Assembly (NCBI RefSeq): GCF_016234775.1
Contig: NZ_JACRAH010000042.1
Coordinates: 1 to 64,000 of the forward strand
Direction of reading: 5' to 3'
Length of the DNA: 64,000 nucleotides
Source: Aquabacterium sp.
GTDB lineage: Bacteria; Pseudomonadota; Gammaproteobacteria; Burkholderiales; Burkholderiaceae_C
Below the pieces are notes generated by a model. The model saw only the letters and a list, made by a program, of their open reading frames with translations, was not told the DNA's origin and did no database searches. Shown here piece after piece: positions 55,505 to 64,000 of this stretch (position 1 is its first letter; each line of letters begins with the position of its first letter). Position numbers and translations under genes: made by a program.

Positions 55505-56571
55505 ATGTGCGTGAGGATGTCCGAGGTACTCCGTCGGGGAGAGCGCGCCACGACACCATTTTCTTGAGGATAACCAACGGCAATGAGCATGATGATGCGA
55601 CGGGCTGGATGAAGCCCCAGGACCTCATGCGCAGCTTTGTCCAAAGCAGGGGGGACACACCAGTTCAGGCAGCAACTGCCCACGCCATGGGCGCGCAGTG
55701 CCAGTATCAGGCTCATGGCGAACAGCCCGCCGTCAATGTAGGGTTCGTGTCGCTCGGAGGCATCGAAGAAGCCTCGCTCGTCTGCCGTGATGACGGCAAT
55801 GTGCGGGGCCAGATGCCCGAAACCCTTGTTGCCATTTTGAAGATCCAGCAATTGCTTGCGCTTCTTGGGGTCATCAACCAGGATCACGGCACAGGGTTGG
55901 CGGTTGCAGGCGGATGGCGACAGTTGCGCCAGGGATACCGCGTGTGCCAATACATCCGATGAGACGGGGTCAGGCTTGAAGTCACGCACGCTGCGACGCA
56001 CATTGGCCAGGGCATCAAAGGTCGTGCCCAGCAGGTCTTCGCTGACCTCGGCGGGCAGTGCTGGTTGGTACGGTGTGCTCAGGTGTGCTTGCGCCGGCAC
56101 GTCATCGAAGCGCTGAAGGAATTGCGCAAGCTGGGGTGCAATCACTTGCCGAGGATCCAGTTGGCGCTCGTTGATCCGCGCGAGATAGCAGCGCAGGGTT
56201 TCGATGGCGCCCAGGAACACCTGATCCTGTCGAGGCAAATTGGCGCGAACCCAGCGATCGAGCAGATTCATGACCGAAGCGGCCGGCTCCAGGCCAAAGA
56301 GCCTGGGCGTACCCGGCATGACCAGGCCCTTCTCCAGCTTGTGATACTGAAACAGCAGTTCGGCACTCAGCGCCCAGGCCTCGCGTTGCGCCCAGGGCCA
56401 GAACATGAAGCGATAGGTGTGCCGGATGTCGTGCAGGAAATAGCGCAGCATGGCCAGGCGTTTGAGTTCCTGCTTGGCGCGCCAGTAACGCCCCCAGATG
56501 GCTGGGCGCGCTTGCATGGCCTGTTTCAATCGGCTTTTCAGGGATGTAGGGGCGCCGAGACTAGCGTTCAT
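55501..56571 (-). CDS. Nitroreductase-fold protein in exopolysaccharide cluster
   Basis: The 356-residue protein has an unusual helical N-terminal half (to about residue 180; RYWRAKQELKRLAMLRYFLHDIRHTYRFMFWPWAQ). Its C-terminal nitroreductase-like FMN domain contains ANVRRSVRDFKPDPVSSDVLAHAVSLAQLSPSACNRQPCAVILVDD, HIAVITADERGF, DGGLFAMSLILALRAHGVGSCCLNW. Such fused proteins recur in exopolysaccharide clusters, where the flavin domain may modify a sugar or a redox group; the reaction is not known. It lies 7 bases after the flippase gene and overlaps the acyltransferase start by 4. Confidence 0.82.
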   Translation of the reverse strand: MNASLGAPTSLKSRLKQAMQARPAIWGRYWRAKQELKRLAMLRYFLHDIRHTYRFMFWPWAQREAWALSAELLFQYHKLEKGLVMPGTPRLFGLEPAASVMNLLDRWVRANLPRQDQVFLGAIETLRCYLARINERQLDPRQVIAPQLAQFLQRFDDVPAQAHLSTPYQPALPAEVSEDLLGTTFDALANVRRSVRDFKPDPVSSDVLAHAVSLAQLSPSACNRQPCAVILVDDPKKRKQLLDLQNGNKGFGHLAPHIAVITADERGFFDASERHEPYIDGGLFAMSLILALRAHGVGSCCLNWCVPPALDKAAHEVLGLHPARRIIMLIAVGYPQENGVVARSPRRSTSDILTHI

Positions 56572-56578
56572 GATCGGA

Positions 56579-58132
56579 CTACCAGGCAAATAGCGGGCGG
56601 GGGAGCGCCTTGTTGATGAGTGCGCTCTCCTGCTTTTCGAAAGGTTTCAGGATCCAGGCGACGACGAGAAAGGTCAGACCACATGCCAAAGACATTGTCA
56701 TTAAGCATAACAATGAGGGCGGGTCTGCTGGGAACAGTTGGCGTACGAGTGGCATCGTGGCAGCGCCAGCGCCAGCAGAAGCAGCCATCTTCAGCAGGCT
56801 GAGAATCTGGGTGGTGAAGGCCAAGTCGTGGCGTTTCAGCGCGCGGTTCATGATCAGGCACCAGATCATTTCACTCAAGATCAAACCTCCGCAAATGGCC
56901 ATTGGGCCAAGCCATTGTGCAGATGCAAGACTCAGTCCAAGGCCCATCAAACCTCCAATTGTGCCTCGCAGGCTGGCGCGGCTTTCCTCCGCCACCAGTG
57001 CGAGCAGGCCCAGCACGGCGTGCAAGGTTTGAAACACCAGCAGCACGACCAGCATCATCATGTAGTTGCCAGAGTCAGGAAATTTCCCGCCGGACAGCAA
57101 TCTGGCCACATCATTGCCCGCCATCAACAGGATGGCGATGAAGGGGCTGAGGAAAAAAACGTTGACTTTGAAGAGCAAGTTGCCCATGGCCACGAGATCT
57201 TCGGGTGATCGACCATTTTGCCTGGCGGCAACGAACACAGGGCGAACCATGCCAATCAACAGGAACACCGGCAGGTAGCGCTGGAGCATGGCATTGAGCA
57301 TGGCCGCGAAGCCGAATGCACCAGTTTGGGCTGCACTGGCCAGTTTGGTAATGAGCAACTTGGCTGCGTCGGGGCCTTGTGCCAGGCCGAGAACCTGGGC
57401 GCCGAAGGTGGGCAGCGCAAAGGCGCGAATTCGCGCAAAGGTGATGTCGTGTTGTGCCTGGTGTTGGCCGGCGGGTTCGCGTTCCAGGCGTGTCAAATAG
57501 GCGTGCAGCAAGAAGATGGACACCAACGCACCTAGGCAACTGGCCCCGGCTTCAACCACAATCCAGTGCAGCAAGTCCAGATTTTGCGCGTGGCCAGTGG
57601 TACTGAGCAGGTAGGCCGCTGCGGCCAGTCGCAGGCCGTTGCGAATCAGGATGGAGATTTGTGCATAACCCTGCAACAGCAAAGAGTCGAAAACGACGTC
57701 CAGGAAGCGCGCCAGCCCTTCGGACAGGATGACCAGCCCGTAGAGGCGAATGGCTGGCACCATGGCTGGTAAATCCAGCCACATGGCAACCGTGCCGGCA
57801 AACGTGTGCAGCAGCGCCACGGCCAACGCCAGCGTCACCAGCCGGAACGCAGTGAGTTGCCAGGTCAAGCGCTGGAGCGCTGCGCCATGTTGGCCTATGC
57901 GTAACTCAGGGATGTATCGAAACGCTGCATTGATGGACCCGAAATTGCTGGACAGTTGGACGATTTCCAGCAGGGCCGTGAGTGCAATGTAAGTCCCGTA
58001 TTCGGCTCTGGGCAACAGACGCACGAGCGTCAGCAGGAGCAAGAATCCGACGACCGCCGTGAACGTCTTCCCACCAAGGAAATGAATCAATCCCCGCTTG
58101 ACCTGGGACTGTGAGTAAGCTTCTTGGGTCAT
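56579..58132 (-). CDS. Wzx-like polysaccharide flippase
   Basis: The 517-residue protein has about 14 membrane helices of the oligosaccharide flippase type (FLGGKTFTAVVGFLLLLTLVRLLPRAEYGTYIALTALLE). Typical polar residues lie in helix 1-2, with ALVSIFLLHAYLTRLEREP as a central loop. It would move lipid-linked repeat units across the inner membrane. It lies 4 bases after the polymerase-like gene, consistent with a Wzx/Wzy-dependent pathway. The specificity is unknown. Confidence 0.9.
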   Translation of the reverse strand: MTQEAYSQSQVKRGLIHFLGGKTFTAVVGFLLLLTLVRLLPRAEYGTYIALTALLEIVQLSSNFGSINAAFRYIPELRIGQHGAALQRLTWQLTAFRLVTLALAVALLHTFAGTVAMWLDLPAMVPAIRLYGLVILSEGLARFLDVVFDSLLLQGYAQISILIRNGLRLAAAAYLLSTTGHAQNLDLLHWIVVEAGASCLGALVSIFLLHAYLTRLEREPAGQHQAQHDITFARIRAFALPTFGAQVLGLAQGPDAAKLLITKLASAAQTGAFGFAAMLNAMLQRYLPVFLLIGMVRPVFVAARQNGRSPEDLVAMGNLLFKVNVFFLSPFIAILLMAGNDVARLLSGGKFPDSGNYMMMLVVLLVFQTLHAVLGLLALVAEESRASLRGTIGGLMGLGLSLASAQWLGPMAICGGLILSEMIWCLIMNRALKRHDLAFTTQILSLLKMAASAGAGAATMPLVRQLFPADPPSLLCLMTMSLACGLTFLVVAWILKPFEKQESALINKALPRPLFAW

Positions 58133-58136
58133 GCCC

Positions 58137-59675
58137 TCAGTGACCTCTTGTGCGTTTTATCTGGTCGAGCTTCTGCAGGATATCGACTTGGGCGACGTAA
58201 CCAAGGCAAAGCATCAAAGTGAAGGTTTGAGCGGGCACTTCGAGGAGTTCTCTCCCGTAGGGCCACATCACGATGTTCATCAACAGCATGGCGCTGGTAG
58301 CTTGTAGTGTGGCTTGGCGAAGTGGCAAATCATGGTAGCGCAGGCTTGCTTTGAATGCTCTGTAGGCTCCAGTCAGTATCGTTAGCACGAACAGAGCAGA
58401 GCCAAGCGCACCAATTTCCCACAGCATCTGCGCTGCAGTAGATCTGTCCAGTCGGAACGGATATTTTTTTGCTAGTTCGCCAATGGCCAAAATGCTGTCG
58501 CTGCGGCTGGCACCAGGAGAGAAGCCAAGCAGGCCATGAAGCGCATCACGCCCCCAGCTTTCTGTAGTCCAGAAACTCAAGGCTGCAGTTCGACCCATTT
58601 CACCTGTTTCGAAATTGATCATGCCGCCGTCGGTGCTATATCCGAATGTTTTGATGTAAAGATCGCCCAGATCCTTGGATTCCAGACCTGTTCCTGCGTA
58701 ATGCAAATGGTCGTAGAGCATCAGCAGCCCGACCATTAAAAAAAGGCTACACACAAAGGCGCCGACGGTAAACAGCGGGCGTTTGGCCATGTCTGGCAAC
58801 AGCAATACGCCAAATCCCAAAGGAAGCAGCAGCACCACAACCTTGACTTCAGCCAATCCGATACTGAGTCCGGCAATGCCAAAGACGGCATAGAAAATCC
58901 ACCATGGCGCTTGCTTTTTTCGGCATAACGCGAAGGCATAAACCACAGCGGCAACTAGAAAATAGGCCATCGACCCACTTGCCCCGCCGGCCATGGGGTC
59001 CCCGCCAAAACTGCCCACAATCGCGTCCCAAGCCACGCCAAAGCGCCCACCTCGTGTGCTGCGATTGGCCGCCACGACCAGGTATTGGTACAGAATGAAT
59101 GGCAACTGCAGAAAGGCCAGAGGGATCAACCAACGCAGGACTTTTTCAACGTCGTCGATCTTGATCGCGAAGTAAGCTGTGGCCAGATAGATGGCCCACA
59201 TGATGGTGTAGTTCTTGCCGCCTGCAATGGCCTGCAGCGGGGAGGGCGCATTCAGGATGATCGATATGGCGACACAAACCAAGAAGCTGAGAACCAACAG
59301 GATAAACGGTGTGTTGATCTGTCTGTATTGATACTGTGGCGATTGCAGATAAGCACCAGGCAGCCTGAAATACAGAAAGACGGCAAGCGCATAGGGGATC
59401 CACAACCCTTGTTTGATGCGCAGGAAGTACTCCAGCTGCCCGATGACCAGAAAACAAATGATGGCCAGGATGGGCACCATTCTGGCGGGGGGGATGGCCG
59501 CAATGAACAAGGCGCCCACCACGCCGATCATGCCAAACGTCACCTTGTTGGCGCCGGTGGTGGCAATCAGGCCTGACAGCAGGGCCAGAAAGATGAAGGC
59601 TGCGATGATCCAGCGCGTCAAGGGGCTGTTTTGGGGGCCTGCAGCAGAAAGGGTCTTGGAGAACGCAAGGATCAT
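58137..59675 (-). CDS. Wzy/O-antigen-ligase-like polymerase
   Basis: The 512-residue protein has 11-13 membrane helices and a large periplasmic loop after about residue 330 (YAGTGLESKDLGDLYIKTFGYSTDGGMINFETGEMGRTAAL). Charged GLLGFSPGASRSDSILAIGELAKKYPFRLDRSTAAQ is reminiscent of O-antigen ligases and polymerases. It would polymerise repeat units in the periplasm. The coding region around 58.2-59.3 kb is less GC-rich than the cluster, as often for polymerases. It overlaps epsI by 4 bases. Wzy proteins vary strongly; the name rests on topology and context. Confidence 0.8.
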   Translation of the reverse strand: MILAFSKTLSAAGPQNSPLTRWIIAAFIFLALLSGLIATTGANKVTFGMIGVVGALFIAAIPPARMVPILAIICFLVIGQLEYFLRIKQGLWIPYALAVFLYFRLPGAYLQSPQYQYRQINTPFILLVLSFLVCVAISIILNAPSPLQAIAGGKNYTIMWAIYLATAYFAIKIDDVEKVLRWLIPLAFLQLPFILYQYLVVAANRSTRGGRFGVAWDAIVGSFGGDPMAGGASGSMAYFLVAAVVYAFALCRKKQAPWWIFYAVFGIAGLSIGLAEVKVVVLLLPLGFGVLLLPDMAKRPLFTVGAFVCSLFLMVGLLMLYDHLHYAGTGLESKDLGDLYIKTFGYSTDGGMINFETGEMGRTAALSFWTTESWGRDALHGLLGFSPGASRSDSILAIGELAKKYPFRLDRSTAAQMLWEIGALGSALFVLTILTGAYRAFKASLRYHDLPLRQATLQATSAMLLMNIVMWPYGRELLEVPAQTFTLMLCLGYVAQVDILQKLDQIKRTRGH

Positions 59676-60379
59676 GGCTGACCGAAGTAGCGGATCCGGG
59701 CTGGCTCGTTCATCTGGGCGGCGAGATCGTTGGCAAATTGGGCGTGCAGCTTGAAGGCGCGATCCGGATCGGTGTCGATGCTGGAGACGCGCATGAGCAA
59801 GCCATCAGACAAATAGCCCTGCATCGCGTATTTCAGGCGAACGAGTTTTTGCTGTGTGCGCGTGTTGGCGCTTTTTTCGCCCACCACGATCCAGTAGGTG
59901 ACGACTTCTGGGCGGTTGGCCGTCTTGGCCAGCATCTGGTGCACTGAATGGGCCTTGCCCGCCACTGTGATGGTGGCCGGGCGCAGGCCTGAGATGGCGA
60001 AGCCTTGGGCCGAATAGCAGATCTCAGGGTTGTGCAACTGCAGGGTGTCATCGGCCTGCAGCTTGCCGTAGGCGGCCGAGAACATGATGCGCTGGCCAGC
60101 GCTGTTCATGTAGGTTTTGGTGACGGTGTCGTTGTAGAGCTTGTTGAGAAACGCCTGCTGGGTGGGGTCTGGCACGATGTGGTCCATGCCGCGATCGTTT
60201 TGCCATGCACCGAAGGCATCCGGGATGTCTTGCTTGAAGTGGATCGGGCGCAAGGTGTCCGCCAGCATGTTGGTCGGCTTCCAGTTGCTTCCCAGAAATG
60301 CGGCCAGGCCCATGCCGAGCACCAGCACGATGGTCTTGATCCGTTGAGATGGTGCCTTGGCTGTGAGGGTCTGCTGCAT
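59672..60379 (-). CDS. epsI: Exosortase-associated EpsI family protein
   Basis: The 235-residue protein has an N-terminal membrane helix (TIVLVLGMGLAAFLGSNW), then DTVTKTYMNSAGQRIMFSAAYGKLQADDTLQLHNPEICYSAQGF, whose HNPEICYSAQGF is the conserved His-Pro-Cys-Tyr core of EpsI. In exosortase systems EpsI is either fused to or coded with the XrtB protease, and assists polymer export. No exosortase gene is within the window. It lies 22 bases after epsG and overlaps the polymerase-like gene by 4. The molecular mechanism is not known. Confidence 0.9.
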   Translation of the reverse strand: MQQTLTAKAPSQRIKTIVLVLGMGLAAFLGSNWKPTNMLADTLRPIHFKQDIPDAFGAWQNDRGMDHIVPDPTQQAFLNKLYNDTVTKTYMNSAGQRIMFSAAYGKLQADDTLQLHNPEICYSAQGFAISGLRPATITVAGKAHSVHQMLAKTANRPEVVTYWIVVGEKSANTRTQQKLVRLKYAMQGYLSDGLLMRVSSIDTDPDRAFKLHAQFANDLAAQMNEPARIRYFGQP

Positions 60380-60401
60380 GTCGTGCGTCTGGTTGGTCGC
60401 T

Positions 60402-61259
60402 TCAGCGGTTGTTCAGAACCACACCAAAGAACTTGCTGGGTTTGCGTGAGAGCTTCTGCACCAACTTCTTGAGCTGGTCATGGCGAGAAACGTTCTTGCG
60501 CGCAATGGCCAGTGATGCGCCACATTTTGCGGCGATCACGCCCGCATCCGCACCGTGCGCAACGGCCGGGGTGTCCACGATCACATAATCGAATTTGCTC
60601 AGCAACTCACCTAACAGCGCCTCGAAAACGGGGCGTTGCACCAGCTCCAGCGGGTTGGGCGGCGTTGTGCCCACTGGCAACAGGTAGAGCGTGGGCAGGT
60701 AGTCGCTGGGGCGGATGACATTGGTTTCCTGGCGGCCAGACAGCACGCCACTCAGGCCGTGGTTGCCTTCCACGTTGAAGATGGCATGCTGGCGAGGGGT
60801 GCGCAAATCCGCATCGATCAGCAGCGTGCGGCTGCCCAACTGGCTGAACGCCACCGCCAGGTTGGCCGCGAAGTAACTCTTGCCATCCCCCACGTCGTTG
60901 CTGAGGATGGCCAGTGCCCGTTTGGGCTCGCCAGGGGCGGCCAGGTTGCTGATCAGTTGCGAGCGCAGGTCCCGGAAGGTCTCTGCATCCGGGCTGAACG
61001 GGTCATTGGCCACGGTCAATTCGTTACTGAGCCGGCCTTGCATGCCACCCGCATAAGGGTAGTGAAATTGCTGGGACAGTGCCCAGATCACGTCCTGCCT
61101 GCGGGCCAGCCCCAGCTCGACACACGCCTCGCCAAATTTGACGTTGTGCTGCCGTTGGTATTCCAGCACCAGTTCAACCTGCTCCGGCGAGAGGTTTTTG
61201 GTGTCCCGGATGATGTCGCCAATGGCGCGGTCTGGAAGGTCCGACATGGGGTAGTTCAT
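60402..61259 (-). CDS. epsG: Chain-length/BY-kinase-like protein EpsG
   Basis: The 285-residue protein has an N-terminal MshEN-like segment (AIGDIIRDTKNLSPEQVELVLEYQRQHNVKFGEACVELGLARRQDVIWALSQQFHYPY). The BY-kinase/ParA-like ATPase that follows has Walker A SNDVGDGKSYFAANLAV, the second motif TLLIDADLRTPRQH, and Walker B YVIVDTPAV. It ends FFGVVLNNR without a Tyr cluster, as EpsG proteins often do. It partners EpsF to control polymer length. ATG 61259 is chosen; a GTG at 61334 would add a basic His/Pro-rich extension. It lies 83 bases after epsF. Confidence 0.88.
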   Translation of the reverse strand: MNYPMSDLPDRAIGDIIRDTKNLSPEQVELVLEYQRQHNVKFGEACVELGLARRQDVIWALSQQFHYPYAGGMQGRLSNELTVANDPFSPDAETFRDLRSQLISNLAAPGEPKRALAILSNDVGDGKSYFAANLAVAFSQLGSRTLLIDADLRTPRQHAIFNVEGNHGLSGVLSGRQETNVIRPSDYLPTLYLLPVGTTPPNPLELVQRPVFEALLGELLSKFDYVIVDTPAVAHGADAGVIAAKCGASLAIARKNVSRHDQLKKLVQKLSRKPSKFFGVVLNNR

Positions 61260-61342
61260 GCTTTCGAGTTTGACTGGCTGCGTCTTGTGGGGCTTGGGCC
61301 TGGTGTGCGAACGGTGCTGGTGTTGAATTGACACCAGGCACC

Positions 61343-62767
61343 TTAGCTTGTCGGGCGCTCCAGAAGGGGCGTCTTGGGGCCTGTCAGCCTCGTGATCATG
61401 GCGGTGGCCCTGCCAATCTTGGCGTCCGTCGGTTGCAGCTCGCCCAGCAAGATGGTGTCCATGCCCAATGCAATGTCCGAACCCGTTCTGATGCGACGAT
61501 CAGACAGTTCGACAGCCAGTGCGCAGCCCACGGCCAACATCCCCCCCAGCAGGACGGACAGGGCAATGTTCAGGAACACCTTGGGTGAGGATGGGTCCGC
61601 CGGTGCCGAGGCTGCCTTCAGGATGGACACATTGGTCTGGTTGGCCTGGCTCTCGATGGTGGCCTGGCTCAGGCGGGTCTGGATGGCGTCGTAGGCACGT
61701 TGAGCGTTTTCCACGTCTTGCAGGTAGAGCGCGGCCTGGTCGCGCTGTTGCTTGATCTCCAGCAGACGCTGGCGCTGTTGGGCCAAGGCTGCTTTCAGTT
61801 GTGACTCGCGTGACTGGTTGATGGCATTGTTGATGCCCACCGAGGCGGCAATGCGTTTGGTTTCGCCATCAATGCGCAAGCGCAACTCATTGATGTTGGC
61901 GCGCAATTCGGTGACCTGGGGATGGGCTTCACCCATCTTGTTGCTGATCTCCTTGAGGCGAGCTTCCTGGCGGGAAAGGTCTGCCTTGAGGTTGGCAATC
62001 ACAGGGTTGTTGATGACTTCCTGCAGCCGGTCGCCATTGACCACGGCGGCGGCTTGCCGGCTGTTGGAATCGGCCGATACGGCTTGCAGCATGACCAGTT
62101 GGTTGGACAACTCGTTCAGGCGATTGGTTTCGACGTCAAGGCGCTCGTCGGCCATGACCAGGCCGTTCTCCTGTTGGTACTGGGACAGGCGCGCCCTGGC
62201 TTGTTCCAGGCGCTCACGAAAAACCTTCGCTTGCGCGTCGAACATGGTGGTGTAGCGCTTGGCGGGTTCGACACGCAACTCCAGCGTGGTGTCGATATAG
62301 GCCTGCATGAAGGCGTTGGCCAGCGCGGCAGCGAAAGCGGGCTGAGTCGCGGTGTAGCTGATGTTGATGACGCTGGATTCCTTGCCCGGCATCACATCCA
62401 GGGGCTTCTGGACGACGTCGACGATCCAGTCGTCAAACTCGCCCCTGCCTTGAGCCTCTTCCCGCCATTGCTCGTGCAATTGGGGGTTTTGATCCAGCTT
62501 GAGGGTGCGAATGGCTTTGAGCGCAACCCGGTCGCTCTTGAGGATGTCCATCTGAGTGGCCATGTACCCGGGGGCCAGCATGCCTTGCAGCACCATGCCG
62601 GCTACGGGGTCAGGCGACTTCACGTCGATGACCATCGTGGCCACGGCCGTGTATTTCTTGGGCATATACAGGCTGAGCGCAACCGTGGTGACAATTGTCA
62701 GCAGCAGCACAGTGGCCAGCAGCCCCCAGCGAGCTTTGAGAATGGAAAGAAACTGGTTGATGGACAT
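61343..62767 (-). CDS. epsF: Chain-length determinant protein EpsF
   Basis: The 474-residue Wzz/GNVR-type protein has helix 1 at 15-35 (ATVLLLTIVTTVALSLYMP), a conserved periplasmic part with VKSPDPVAGMVLQGMLAPGYMATQMDILKSDRVALKAIRTL, a long coiled coil of about 190-390, and helix 2 near the end (FLNIALSVLLGGMLAVGCALAVE). It sets exopolysaccharide chain length with EpsG. ATG 62767 (MSINQFLS) is the family start. It is the first gene of the minus-strand cluster, so the promoter should be between 62768 and 63181. No gene for the outer-membrane exporter is seen here. Confidence 0.9.
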   Translation of the reverse strand: MSINQFLSILKARWGLLATVLLLTIVTTVALSLYMPKKYTAVATMVIDVKSPDPVAGMVLQGMLAPGYMATQMDILKSDRVALKAIRTLKLDQNPQLHEQWREEAQGRGEFDDWIVDVVQKPLDVMPGKESSVINISYTATQPAFAAALANAFMQAYIDTTLELRVEPAKRYTTMFDAQAKVFRERLEQARARLSQYQQENGLVMADERLDVETNRLNELSNQLVMLQAVSADSNSRQAAAVVNGDRLQEVINNPVIANLKADLSRQEARLKEISNKMGEAHPQVTELRANINELRLRIDGETKRIAASVGINNAINQSRESQLKAALAQQRQRLLEIKQQRDQAALYLQDVENAQRAYDAIQTRLSQATIESQANQTNVSILKAASAPADPSSPKVFLNIALSVLLGGMLAVGCALAVELSDRRIRTGSDIALGMDTILLGELQPTDAKIGRATAMITRLTGPKTPLLERPTS

Positions 62768-63181
62768 GCAGTATCCAGTGGAATGCAAACGGACAATCGA
62801 GAGGCGCGAAGGGGGTGTGACTCGTCAATATACGAATTGTTCCAATTCGCCTGGCAAATTGGTCAATGCCCCAGTTGCGTTCGCCTCAGGAACGTATATG
62901 GTCTCTTACATTAGTCGGAAACCCGCCCCCTAAGCTGAGGGGTGTTGCGTATTGTTACAAGCATGACGCTTTGTGCGTACATGGCTCGGCTACTCTCCTG
63001 CGGTCTGACCAAAATTGCCAGTGCAATTGGAACGCAAACCGGCGTAGTTGAAACAAGACTTTGCATGTTCGGCGCAGTCCGTGTATTTCGTCATGAAATG
63101 GTGGGGCGGTCTGGCATGGCCTGAAACATGCGGTCTACCAAATGTGGCTTGTTAAGCGCTGTGCTCACGGATAACTAAATC
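62768..63181. other. Divergent intergenic region before eps cluster
   Basis: About 410 bases between epsF (minus) and the DUF1800 gene (plus). It is less GC-rich, with several inverted repeats such as AATTCG...CAAATTGG near 62855, but no promoter of sigma-70 or sigma-54 type was clear on either strand. Small open frames on the plus strand here (near 62942-63124) lack ribosome binding sites and look spurious. Confidence 0.4.
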
Positions 63182-64000
63182 ATGACAGTGACTGTACCTT
63201 TCGCACCTGCTGCTCGATCTTTCTTGGCTCGGGGGGGCGTGCTGCTGGCCTTGATTTCGGGCTTGGCTGCCTGTGGCGGCGGTGGCGGTGGCGGTGGCGA
63301 CAACACGCCTTCTGCGGATCCGCAGTCTGGATCGGAGTCATCCCAGTCGGCTGGCAACACGCCAACGACTGACGGTGGAGCGCCGTCGGCCGGTGCAGGG
63401 GCCACCACCGCAGTGACGTCAACGGACGCGTTTCGGTTCTTGACGCAGGCAAGTTTCGGGCCCACTGAGGCCGAAGTGCAGCGTGTGGTCACGATGGGCT
63501 ATGACGCCTGGCTGAATGAGCAGTTCTCGCCGACCCTGCTGCCTTCGCGCACGCACCGCGCCATTTTGGAACTCCGCGACCGTGACCACCAGTACGACGC
63601 AGGCTCGTCGTCGGTGCGCGCGCCCCTGACCGACATTCCCAATGGCTTCCTGACCCAGGCCATGACAGAGCAGCCGCAACTCAAGCAACGCTTGGTGATG
63701 GCCTGGTCGGAGATCCTCGTGGCGTCGCTGGCTGACAGCTACCTGGGGCACGAAAAGAACAAGTTTGTGGGCTATCTGGATGTGCTGACAGCCAATTGCT
63801 GCGGCAAATACAAGGACCTGCTGGCAGCCGTGGCCAAGACCCCAGCCATGGGCCACTACCTGACCTACCTTCGCAATCAGAAGGAAGACAGCAAGACCGG
63901 CCGTACGCCTGACGAGAACTTTGCGCGGGAGATCATGCAGTTGTTCTCCATCGGCTTGTACAAGCTCAATCTCGATGGCTCGATCTATCTGGACCCTGTG
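63182..64000 (+). CDS. DUF1800 lipoprotein, N-terminal part (runs off edge)
   Basis: The frame is open from ATG 63182 to the window edge, 273 codons without a stop. The product begins with a lipoprotein signal ending GLAAC, a Gly-run linker of seven Gly, and low-complexity Ser/Gly/Thr to about residue 78. The DUF1800 domain follows: AFRFLTQASFGPTEAEVQRVVTMGYDAWLNEQF... DIPNGFLTQAMTEQPQLKQRLVMAWSEILVAS... and TGRTPDENFAREIMQLFSIGLYKLN. DUF1800 proteins are often encoded with DUF1501 and sit next to exopolysaccharide/exosortase loci. The function is unknown. It faces away from epsF, so it is a separate unit. Confidence 0.9.
   Translation, partial: MTVTVPFAPAARSFLARGGVLLALISGLAACGGGGGGGGDNTPSADPQSGSESSQSAGNTPTTDGGAPSAGAGATTAVTSTDAFRFLTQASFGPTEAEVQRVVTMGYDAWLNEQFSPTLLPSRTHRAILELRDRDHQYDAGSSSVRAPLTDIPNGFLTQAMTEQPQLKQRLVMAWSEILVASLADSYLGHEKNKFVGYLDVLTANCCGKYKDLLAAVAKTPAMGHYLTYLRNQKEDSKTGRTPDENFAREIMQLFSIGLYKLNLDGSIYLDPV

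Noticed and set aside
62942..63124. Small plus-strand frame before the DUF1800 gene
   Set aside because: No ribosome binding site and Cys/Arg-rich random-looking sequence; treated as intergenic.

Overview
The window is high-GC chromosomal DNA with the gene content of a betaproteobacterium, most likely Burkholderiales (Comamonadaceae/Aquabacterium/Rubrivivax-like). The evidence is an EpsF-EpsG-EpsI exopolysaccharide locus of the exosortase-B type, VF530, NnrU, DUF3820 and DUF1800 proteins, and GC-rich codon use. The genus is an inference.

Region 1 (1-3.6 kb) is accessory DNA: the tail of an IS4-like transposase, poorly coding sequence, an MmcQ/YjbR-like gene, a rhomboid protease, a DUF3820 gene, and a HTH regulator divergent from an unknown 69-aa gene, with a palindromic operator between them. 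Region 2 (3.8-8.1 kb) is a same-strand tRNA array (Asp, Phe, Arg, Pro, His, Glu, then a 59-nt tRNA-like element and a degenerate Thr). It is interleaved with a 50-aa basic protein and an HNH endonuclease and followed by a slipin/SPFH protein and the RNA ligase RtcB. Several of these tRNAs have non-canonical anticodon loops (C33 in Glu, U37 in Asp). The whole looks like a tRNA-damage/repair island and is one of the two best candidates for an undescribed system.

Region 3 (8.2-12 kb) holds an RDD membrane protein, a secreted single-CxxCH protein, an antibiotic-biosynthesis-monooxygenase-fold protein and a papain/C39-like protein. Region 4 (12.0-29.2 kb) is a minus-strand run of 16 tightly packed genes. 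In transcription order they are ApbE, HzsA-related multihaem lipoprotein, small haem lipoprotein, SH3-beta-barrel, beta-barrel, TlpA, DUF4266, DUF3570, an unknown exported protein, two TPR/helical-repeat proteins, another unknown exported protein, ExbB, ExbD, ExbD and an AgmX/TonB-like protein. It combines a proton-driven energy-transducing motor (one ExbD has Asn where the essential Asp should be) with an outer-membrane redox module, and is the second candidate system. A divergent LuxR-type response regulator and hybrid histidine kinase (29.6-32.1 kb) may control it.

Region 5 (32-42 kb) carries mixed genes: two secreted proteins, VF530, a PpiC-type isomerase, an alpha/beta hydrolase, a GNAT, NnrU and a CAT-fold acetyltransferase. 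It ends with an operon of an MmcB-like nuclease-fold protein and a PD-(D/E)XK-DinG-type helicase, preceded by a near-perfect LexA box that overlaps the start codon. Region 6 (42-62.8 kb) is a minus-strand exopolysaccharide cluster. It runs from EpsF/EpsG/EpsI through polymerase-like and flippase-like membrane proteins, glycosyltransferases, pyruvyl- and acyl-transferases and a clan GH-A glycosidase, to two GMC oxidoreductases, a cytochrome c, a Tat-exported small protein and a sugar nucleotidyltransferase. No exosortase gene is in the window. A divergent DUF1800 lipoprotein gene runs off the right edge.
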